NCBI RefSeq assembly: GCF_000961885.1
Contig: NZ_JZKH01000010.1
Location: 62,001 to 126,000 of the forward strand
Length of the DNA: 64,000 nt
From: Streptomyces rubellomurinus
Lineage (GTDB): Bacteria > Actinomycetota > Actinomycetes > Streptomycetales > Streptomycetaceae
Reading direction: 5' to 3'
This document shows positions 56,956 through 64,000 of the stretch, piece after piece (position 1 is the stretch's first letter; each line of letters starts with the position of its first letter). The position numbers and the translations under genes were made by a program. The notes under the pieces were generated by a model, which was not told the origin of the DNA, made no database searches, and was given only the letters and a program-made list of their open reading frames with translations.

Positions 56956-57774
56956 TCACTTTCCTCCCACCCCCGTCAGGCCCTGGACCAGGGCGCGGCG
57001 GGCGAACAGGTAGACGACGAAGACGGGGAGCATGGACAGCACGACGGCGCTGAGCAGTCCGGGCACGTCCACGCCGTGTTCGGTCTGGAAGTCGTACAGG
57101 CCGAGGGTGATGAGCTTGGTGGATTCGGACTGGGTGAGGATCAGCGGGAAGAGGAAGCCGTTCCAGGCCTGGAGGGCGGCGAAGACCGTGATCGAGGACA
57201 GCCCGCCCTTGGACAGCGGGATCACCAACTGGCGGAACATCCGCGCCGGGGAGGCCCCGTCCATCGCCATCGCCTCGTACAGCTCGGGGCTGATGTCGCG
57301 CATGGACCCGGTCAGCACCAGGGTGCAGACCGGCAGGCAGAAGGCCGCGGTCGGGAGGATGACGCCGAGCAGGTGGTCGTACAGGCCGGTCTTGCTGATG
57401 ACGAAGAACATCGGCACGATGACGGCCTGGGCGGGGATCGCCAGGCCCAGCAGGAACAGCCGGAACACCCAACCGGTCACCCGGCCGCGGGCGCGCACGA
57501 TGGCGTAGGAGAGCGGCGGGACGACCAGCAGGACGATGGCGACCACGCCGGCGGTGACGGTCAGGGTGTTGAGGAAGTCCCGGCCGAAGCCGGAGGAGAG
57601 GTCGGTCAGGTAGTTCTGCAGGGTCCACTGCCGGGGCAGGCTGAGCGGGCCCTCGGTGGAGTAGTCGGAGCGGGTGCGGAAGGTGGCGATCAGCAGGACG
57701 TACAGCGGCAGGCCGACCAGCACCAGCCACACCAGGGAGCCGAACCCGGCCAGGATGTTGGGGCGCCGTCGCAT
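56956..57774 (-). CDS. bxlG: ABC sugar transporter permease, MalG type
   Basis: A 272-residue inner membrane permease with six predicted spans. The EAA motif is YEAMAMDGASPARMFRQLVI (about residues 167-186), where the ATPase docks. The C-terminus ends GLTGVGGK as in many streptomycete CUT1 permeases. Its start overlaps the stop of the preceding permease gene by one base. No ATPase gene is in the operon, as usual: CUT1 systems of streptomycetes share the MsiK ATPase encoded elsewhere. Substrate assigned as xylo-oligosaccharide from the bxl context. Confidence 0.93.
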   Translation of the reverse strand: MRRRPNILAGFGSLVWLVLVGLPLYVLLIATFRTRSDYSTEGPLSLPRQWTLQNYLTDLSSGFGRDFLNTLTVTAGVVAIVLLVVPPLSYAIVRARGRVTGWVFRLFLLGLAIPAQAVIVPMFFVISKTGLYDHLLGVILPTAAFCLPVCTLVLTGSMRDISPELYEAMAMDGASPARMFRQLVIPLSKGGLSSITVFAALQAWNGFLFPLILTQSESTKLITLGLYDFQTEHGVDVPGLLSAVVLSMLPVFVVYLFARRALVQGLTGVGGK

Positions 57775-58730
57775 CACAGGCCCTCCGTCGTGCCGCGCAT
57801 CTTGTCGTAGCCGGAGATCCGGACCACCGCGAGCGAGATCAGGGTGGCGACCACCACGAGGACCAGCGCGACGGCCGACCCGGTGCCGAAGTCGAAGCTC
57901 TTGAAGGCCTTCTGGTACATGTAGTAGGAGGTGACGGTGGTGTCCGTGCCGGGGCCGCCCTGGGTGAGGATCAGCACCGTGTCGAAGGTGGTCAGTCCGC
58001 CGACGACCATCAGGATCACCGAGGTGATGATGGTGTTGCGCAGCTGCGGCAGGGTGATGTGGAGGAACTGCCGCACCCGGCCCGCCCCGTCGACGGCCGC
58101 GGCCTGGTAGAGCACCTGGGGGATGGCCCGGGCGCCGCCCTGGTAGATCAGCGCGTGCAGCGGGGTGAACTGCCAGACGCCGACGAAGGTCAGCACCCCG
58201 ATCGCCCCGGCCTTGCTGCCGAGCAGGTTGCCGTCGCCGAACAGCCAGGTGAGCTCGGCCGGGACGCCGAAGTTCGGGTCGAGGACGGCGCGCCACACCA
58301 CCGAGACGGCGGTCGCCGAGAGCAGCAGCGGCACGAAGTAGACGGCCGAGAGCACGGCCCGGTTGCGCTGCTTCCCGGCGGCCCAGACGCCGAGCAGGAT
58401 GCTGATCGGCGTCTGGGTCACCACCCCGAGGGCGGTGAGCAGCAGGGTCGTCCAGACGGACTGGAGCATCACCGGGTCGTCCGCCAGGGCGGTCCAGTTG
58501 TCCAGGCCGTTGAAGCGCAGGTCGCCGATGCCGTCCCAGCTGGCGAAGGAGAGGACGGCGACCAGCAGCAGCGGTGTGAGCGCGAACATCAGGAAGAACA
58601 CCGCCGCCGGGAGCGCCCACACGACGCCCGGGCGGGTCGCCTCCGCGCCGGCCCGTACGCGACGCGTCGTACGGCGCGTCATGCGGCGCGTCATGCGGCG
58701 CGTCATGCGGCCCGTCGTGCGGCGCGTCAT
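57774..58730 (-). CDS. bxlF: ABC sugar transporter permease, MalF type
   Basis: A 318-residue permease with six spans; the EAA motif is YQAAAVDGAGRVRQFLHITL near residue 211. The N-terminus is unusual: six tandem 12-base units (58659-58730) encode MTRR-TTGR-MTRR-MTRR-MTRR-TTRR before the normal sequence. This gives four in-frame ATG codons, so the real start could be any of them; the first (58730) overlaps the binding-protein stop in ATGA. The extra basic residues would stay on the cytoplasmic side. Partner of bxlG. Confidence 0.92.
   Translation of the reverse strand: MTRRTTGRMTRRMTRRMTRRTTRRVRAGAEATRPGVVWALPAAVFFLMFALTPLLLVAVLSFASWDGIGDLRFNGLDNWTALADDPVMLQSVWTTLLLTALGVVTQTPISILLGVWAAGKQRNRAVLSAVYFVPLLLSATAVSVVWRAVLDPNFGVPAELTWLFGDGNLLGSKAGAIGVLTFVGVWQFTPLHALIYQGGARAIPQVLYQAAAVDGAGRVRQFLHITLPQLRNTIITSVILMVVGGLTTFDTVLILTQGGPGTDTTVTSYYMYQKAFKSFDFGTGSAVALVLVVVATLISLAVVRISGYDKMRGTTEGL
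58659..58730 (-). repeat. 12-bp tandem repeat at the start of bxlF
   Basis: Six consecutive 12-base units (unit ATGACGCGCCGC on the minus strand, with few substitutions) cover the first 24 codons of bxlF and the last codon of bxlE. Four units begin with ATG. Confidence 0.9.
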
Positions 58731-60019
58731 GAGGTCGGCAAGGCCCGCATGGCCTTGATGAAGCCGTCGGCGTCGAGGGCGCCGTTGAAGAACTGCTGGA
58801 CGGCGGTGTGCATCGGGGTCATGGCGCTCGGCGGGTACGCCTGGTCCCAGGAGAGCTGGAACGAGGGGGCGGCCTTGACCATCTGGTACTGGTCCTTGGA
58901 GTAGGCCGGGCTGGCGGAGAGGTCGAGGTGGTCGGGGGTGTTGGTGGTGGTCGGCAGGTTGCCGATGGACAGCTGGGCCTTCACGAACTCGTCGGAGTAC
59001 ATCAGCTTGAGGAAGGCCGCGGCGGCCTCCGGGTGCTTGGACTTCTTGAGCACGGAGTAGAAGTTGTTGGTGTTGCCGACGACGTCGGCCGCGTCGCCCT
59101 TGCCACCGCTCAGGGACGGGAAGCCGGTGTAGCCGAGACCCGACTTGGCGAAGTCCGGGTTGGCGTCCTGCTGGGTGGAGTAGTACCAGGAGCCCATGAG
59201 CTCGAAGGCGGCCCTGCCCTTGGCGACCAGGGCCGGGGAGCCGCCGTCGGTGAACTTGACGGAGTCGAAGTTGCTCCCGAAGGCCCCGGCGTCGACGAGT
59301 TGCCTGATCGCGGCCAGGGCCTTGCGGCTGTCCTCGCTCCCCCACGCCTCCTGGTCGCCGCCGAGCGCCTTCTGGAACAGGCCGGGGCCGGCGATCCGGT
59401 CGTAGAGGTACTCGAACCACATCAGGGTGGGCCACTGGTCGCCGCCGCCGAGTGAGATCGGGGTGATGCCCTTGGCCTTCAACGCCTGGACGGCGGCGAG
59501 GAGTTCGTCCCAGGTCTTCGGCGGCGTCAGCCCGGCGTCCGCGAGGACCTTCTTGTTGTGGAACAGCAGCACCGGCTGGGTGCCGCGCATCGGCACTCCG
59601 TACGGCTTGCCGTCGACCACGGCCGAGTTGAAGACCGAGGGGAGGAAGTTGTCCTTCAGGCCCGGGTCCTTGGCGATGAAGTCGTCCAGCGGCAGCAGCA
59701 GGCCCGCCTTGACGAACGGCTGGATGGAGCCGCCGCCCCAGTTGAAGAAGACGTCCGGGGCCCGCGAGGTGTTGATGACGGTCTGGAGCTTCTGCTGGTA
59801 GTCCGCTCCGGGGATGGTGTCGAGCACCGCCTTGACCTTGGAGGTCTTGTTGAACGTGTCGACGATCTGCTTCTCGACCTTGTTCCCGGCGTCTCCGTAG
59901 ACCAGCACGTGGATCGTCCCGCCCCCGGCGTCGGAGGAGCCGTCACCGGAGCCGCAGGCGGCGGACGTTCCCAGGACGAGTGCGGTGACAACGGTCATCG
60001 CAGCGAGTCTCGATCGCAT
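58727..60019 (-). CDS. bxlE: ABC sugar transporter substrate-binding lipoprotein
   Basis: A 430-residue extracellular solute-binding protein (family 1). The lipoprotein signal ends TSAACGSG, with the lipidated Cys22. Mature protein begins with an acidic Ser/Gly linker, then IHVLVYGDAGNKVEKQIVDT, and contains FNWGGGSIQPFVKAG and GTQPVLLFHNKKVLADAG, typical of oligosaccharide binders. It delivers xylo-oligosaccharides (inferred) to BxlFG. It is the first gene of the operon, directly beside a TCGAATGTTTCGA site, 15 bases upstream of its start codon, and is divergent from the LacI-type repressor. Confidence 0.93.
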   Translation of the reverse strand: MRSRLAAMTVVTALVLGTSAACGSGDGSSDAGGGTIHVLVYGDAGNKVEKQIVDTFNKTSKVKAVLDTIPGADYQQKLQTVINTSRAPDVFFNWGGGSIQPFVKAGLLLPLDDFIAKDPGLKDNFLPSVFNSAVVDGKPYGVPMRGTQPVLLFHNKKVLADAGLTPPKTWDELLAAVQALKAKGITPISLGGGDQWPTLMWFEYLYDRIAGPGLFQKALGGDQEAWGSEDSRKALAAIRQLVDAGAFGSNFDSVKFTDGGSPALVAKGRAAFELMGSWYYSTQQDANPDFAKSGLGYTGFPSLSGGKGDAADVVGNTNNFYSVLKKSKHPEAAAAFLKLMYSDEFVKAQLSIGNLPTTTNTPDHLDLSASPAYSKDQYQMVKAAPSFQLSWDQAYPPSAMTPMHTAVQQFFNGALDADGFIKAMRALPTS

Positions 60020-60033
60020 ATCCTGCCCTCAGT

Positions 60034-60046
60034 TCGAATGTTTCGA
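60034..60046. promoter_or_regulatory. Candidate BxlR operator upstream of bxlE
   Basis: TCGAATGTTTCGA: 5-bp arms around TGT, containing CGAA-N3-TTCG. BxlR of Streptomyces thermoviolaceus was reported to bind CGAA/TTCG inverted repeats in the bxlE leader (from memory). The site here lies between -15 and -27 from the bxlE start codon. Confidence 0.75.
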
Positions 60047-60227
60047 GCAAGTTGCCGAATGTTGTGGGAAACCTAGAGCCGACCTGACCGCCCGTCAAGA
60101 GTGCGGACGGGATCGGCTCCGGCCCGCCGGCGGGCTAGCATCCGTGCGGTACGGACCGCCCCCGGGCCGTGCCCGACAGCCACCCACGACGGAGTTCGCC
60201 CTAGCAGGGGCAGTGCAGGAGGAACCC

Positions 60228-61244
60228 GTGGACAGAGCGGCCACGCTGGCCGAGATCGCGCAGGAGGCGGGGGTCTCCGCGCCGACTGTTTCGAAAGTCC
60301 TGAACGGACGCGCCGACGTCGCCCCGGCCACCCGGGAACGGGTGGAGGATCTGCTCCACCGGTACGGCTACCGGCGGCGGCGCGGCAACCGTCAGACGAG
60401 CCCGCTGCTGGAACTGGTCTTCCACGAGCTGGAGAGCGCCTGGGCGGTGGAGGTGATCCGCGGCGTCGAGAACGCCGTCCGCGACGAGGGCCTGAGCATC
60501 GTGCTCTCCGAGTCCGCCGAACGGCACGGCCCCGGCCAGTCCTGGGTGGACGGGGTGCTCGCCCGCCGCCCCACCGGCGTGGTGCTGGTGCTGTCCGACC
60601 TGGACCGCTCGCTGCGCGAGCAACTGGCCCGCCGGGACATCCCCTTCGTGGTGCTGGACCCGGCCGGCGACCCCGGCCAGGAGGTGCCCGCCGTGGGCAC
60701 CACCAACTGGGACGGCGGCCTCGCCGCGACCCGGCACCTGCTCGACCTCGGCCACCGCCGGATCGGCCTGCTCGGCGGCCCCGCGCGGATGATGTGCAGC
60801 CGGGCCCGGGCCGACGGCTACCGGGCCGCGCTCGACATGGCGGGCATCCCGTACGACCCGCGGCTGGTCCGCGAGGGCGACTTCCACCACGAGTCCGGGC
60901 GCCTGCTCGGCCTGGAACTGCTGCGCCTGCCGGAGCGGCCGACCGCCGTCTTCGCCGGGAACGACCTCCAGGCGCTCGGCCTGTACGAGGCCGCCCGCGA
61001 GCTGGGGCTGCGCATCCCGGAGGACCTCAGCGTGGTCGGCTTCGACGACCTGCCGCTGGCCCGCTGGGTCGGCCCGCCGCTGACCACCGTGCGCCAGCCG
61101 CTGACCGAGATGGCCGAGACGGCGACCCGCCTGGTGATCGACCTGGCCCGCGGGGTGCGGCCCGGCACGCTGCGGGTGGACCTGGCCACCAGCCTGGTGG
61201 TGCGCAGCAGCACCGCCGCGCCGCGCGCGCAGCCGGCGGCCTGA
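60228..61244 (+). CDS. bxlR: LacI-family repressor of xylo-oligosaccharide uptake
   Basis: A 338-residue LacI-type regulator. The DNA-binding domain (residues 1-55) reads LAEIAQEAGVSAPTVSKVLN followed by RVEDLLHRYGYRRRR. The sensor domain contains VIRGVENAVRDEGLSIVLSE and ends with IPEDLSVVGFDDLPLARWVG and a typical TTVRQPLTEM. The start GTG 60228 has AGGAGG. It is divergent from bxlE with a 208-base gap, as in the bxlREFGA locus of Streptomyces thermoviolaceus, where short xylo-oligosaccharides release the repressor. A TTTCGAA core also occurs in its own recognition-helix codons near 60288. Confidence 0.93.
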   Translation: MDRAATLAEIAQEAGVSAPTVSKVLNGRADVAPATRERVEDLLHRYGYRRRRGNRQTSPLLELVFHELESAWAVEVIRGVENAVRDEGLSIVLSESAERHGPGQSWVDGVLARRPTGVVLVLSDLDRSLREQLARRDIPFVVLDPAGDPGQEVPAVGTTNWDGGLAATRHLLDLGHRRIGLLGGPARMMCSRARADGYRAALDMAGIPYDPRLVREGDFHHESGRLLGLELLRLPERPTAVFAGNDLQALGLYEAARELGLRIPEDLSVVGFDDLPLARWVGPPLTTVRQPLTEMAETATRLVIDLARGVRPGTLRVDLATSLVVRSSTAAPRAQPAA

Positions 61245-61290
61245 CTGAGGGTCAGGCCGCCCGGTCGCCTGGTCGCCGGGCCGGACAGCG

Positions 61291-61334
61291 GTGCGGCCGG
61301 GCGGTCCGGGAGTCCCGGTACCGTCCGGCCGCAC
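61291..61334. terminator. Bidirectional terminator between bxlR and the xylanase gene
   Basis: GTGCGGCCGG (61291-61300) pairs with CCGGCCGCAC (61325-61334), with further inner pairing of CCGGG to CCCGG, between convergent genes. Confidence 0.78.
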
Positions 61335-61344
61335 CGTGCTGCGG

Positions 61345-63014
<1,670 letters not shown>

Positions 63015-63025
63015 TCAATACGCGG

Positions 63026-63050
63026 TTGAATGTTTCGACGATGTTTCGGA
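63026..63050. promoter_or_regulatory. Candidate BxlR-type sites upstream of the xylanase gene
   Basis: TTGAATGTTTCGA (63026-63038) matches the bxlE site at 12 of 13 positions. A second copy of the core, TGTTTCGG (63042-63049), follows 11 bases later. They lie about 185-205 bases before the xylanase start. Confidence 0.62.
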
Positions 63051-63242
63051 AATATCCGCGGCTCCCAGGGCCGCCCGGGGACCCCGACCCCGCGGGTGCG
63101 CGGGGCCGGGGCCGGGGCCGGGGGGACGGGCTCAGCTGCCGGGGGCCGCCGGGGGCCGGACCACGGCGGCGACCAGCGGCGGAGCCCGGCACCCCGGGCC
63201 GTGCGCCACCCGGCGCGGCGGCCTGTAAGTTTCAGCCTCTCG

Positions 63243-63256
63243 TGGGAGCGCTCCCG
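63243..63256. promoter_or_regulatory. CebR-like box 1
   Basis: TGGGAGCGCTCCCG matches the cellobiose repressor site TGGGAGCGCTCCCA at 13 of 14 positions. It lies seven bases upstream of a TTGACG -35-like hexamer. Confidence 0.78.
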
Positions 63257-63317
63257 CGCCTCTTGACGGTGTTTCACCGGCCCTGGCTTGATGTGGGGGG
63301 ATCGCCGCGCCCCGATC

Positions 63318-63331
63318 TGGGCGCGCTCCCA
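63318..63331. promoter_or_regulatory. CebR-like box 2
   Basis: TGGGCGCGCTCCCA matches the CebR consensus at 13 of 14 positions and lies 53 bases before the GH6 start codon, downstream of the likely promoter. Confidence 0.75.
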
Positions 63332-63383
63332 CCCCATTAGGCGATCCCGTCAGGACTCCCACCCCCCGTGAAAGGACCCGGAC

Positions 63384-64000
63384 GTGTCCCGTTCCGTCCT
63401 GCGCCGGCTACGCACGGCAGCGGCCGCCTCGCTGCTCGGCGTCACCGGACTGCTGCCGAGCATCGGCGCCGCCACCCCCGCGCACGCGGCCACCCCCGTC
63501 CACGTCACCAACCCCTTCGCCGGCGCGACCGGCTACCTCAACCCCGACTTCGCGGCCGAGGTCAAGGCCCAGGCCACCGCCGACGGCGGGGCCCTGGGCG
63601 CGCTCGAAACCCAGGTCGCCGCCAACCCGACCGCCGTCTGGATGGACCACATCGGCGCGATCGCCGGCGACGGCGGGCGGCTCGGCCTCCAGGCCCACCT
63701 CGACCACGCCCTCGCCCAGCAGCAGGCGGGGAGCACACCGGTCGTCCTCCAGGTCGTCATCTACGACCTGCCCGGCCGGGACTGCGCCGCCATCGCCTCC
63801 AACGGTGAACTCCCTGCCACAGCAGCAGGGTTGACCACCTACGAGACGCAGTACATCGACCCGATCGCGGCCGTCCTGGCCAACCCGAAGTACGCGGGCC
63901 TGCGGGTCGCGGCCATCATCGAGCCGGACTCCCTGCCCAACACCGTCACCAACCAGTCCAAGCCGGCCTGCGCCACCGCCGCGCCGTTCTACGAGTCGGG
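63384..64000 (+). CDS. GH6 cellulase/cellobiohydrolase (5' part only)
   Basis: The first 205 codons of an exported protein; the gene runs off the window. Start GTG 63384 with AAAGGA nine bases upstream. The signal peptide ends near TPAHAAT (residue 35). The mature sequence follows the GH6 pattern: HVTNPFAGATGYLNPDFAAE, AVWMDHIGAIAG, then VLQVVIYDLPGRDCAAIASN and VAAIIEPDSLPNTVTN, with the substrate-loop cysteines. The Asp in YDLPGRDC is in the family's catalytic region. Most likely an exo-cellobiohydrolase, since the segments resemble streptomycete CelB/Cel6B-like enzymes; endo activity cannot be excluded. Two CebR-like boxes precede it. Confidence 0.9.
   Translation, partial: MSRSVLRRLRTAAAASLLGVTGLLPSIGAATPAHAATPVHVTNPFAGATGYLNPDFAAEVKAQATADGGALGALETQVAANPTAVWMDHIGAIAGDGGRLGLQAHLDHALAQQQAGSTPVVLQVVIYDLPGRDCAAIASNGELPATAAGLTTYETQYIDPIAAVLANPKYAGLRVAAIIEPDSLPNTVTNQSKPACATAAPFYES

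Noticed and set aside
54557..57730. 1057-codon frame extending the GH3 gene upstream
   Set aside because: The extension overlaps the MalG-type permease gene in another frame; starts near 56938-56959 agree with operon spacing and with GH3 N-termini.

Overview
The window is chromosomal DNA of very high G+C content, with G/C-ending codons, GGAGG-type ribosome binding sites, frequent GTG starts and ATGA/GTGA stop-start overlaps. Gene content (a whiE-type spore pigment cluster, class F sortase, many large secreted enzymes, BxlR/CebR-like sugar regulation) points to a spore-forming actinomycete of the Streptomyces/Kitasatospora group. I cannot fix the genus from sequence alone. I saw no tRNA, rRNA, insertion sequence, prophage or CRISPR array.

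Layout. 0-9 kb: a membrane protein, monomeric NADP isocitrate dehydrogenase (icd), a helix-turn-helix/DUF4180 pair, two small overlapping genes, a small secreted protein and an APC-family amino acid permease. 7.5-14.6 kb: a complete type II polyketide cluster in whiE order: divergent FAD hydroxylase, then SchA/CurD protein, cupin, KS-alpha, KS-beta, ACP, aromatase and cyclase. 14.9-16.1 kb: a secreted repeat protein with a class F sortase. 16-24 kb: methyltransferase, secreted beta-helix protein, endonuclease IV, MMPL exporter, a tiny secreted peptide, a second APC transporter. 24.1-30.7 kb: a small specialised-metabolism locus: a 4-hydroxymandelate synthase-like enzyme divergent from a single A-PCP-C NRPS, followed by a type B carboxylesterase. 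30.9-37.2 kb: LysR regulator, 4-OT tautomerase, ABC1/UbiB kinase, methyltransferase, a membrane protein with a metallopeptidase-like partner, a small hypothetical. 37.7-42 kb: a secreted S53 peptidase and a HelR/HelD-type RNA polymerase recycling ATPase behind a near-consensus promoter. 42-49.7 kb: small membrane proteins, a STAS protein and PAS-PP2C phosphatase, YegP-like protein, an SDR/MarR divergent pair with a clear operator, an ArsB/NhaD-type permease with a universal stress protein. 50-53 kb: a large LPPTG-anchored SpaA/SdrD-like surface protein. 53.6-64 kb: a plant polysaccharide island: CE1 esterase, bxlREFGA-type xylo-oligosaccharide locus (LacI repressor, ABC binding protein, two permeases, GH3 enzyme), GH10-CBM13 xylanase and the start of a GH6 cellobiohydrolase.

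How the parts work together. The xylan/cellulose island forms a coherent pathway: secreted xylanase, CE1 esterase and GH6 release short sugars, BxlEFG imports xylo-oligosaccharides and BxlA hydrolyses them. Related TCGAATGTTTCGA-like sites precede both bxlE and the xylanase gene, and two near-perfect CebR boxes precede the GH6 gene, so the island seems to be under two sugar regulators. The whiE-like cluster should make a polyketide spore pigment. The HmaS/NRPS/esterase locus is the best candidate for something undescribed: 4-hydroxymandelate is made next to a lone A-PCP-C synthetase, without the oxidase and aminotransferase that would turn it into 4-hydroxyphenylglycine.
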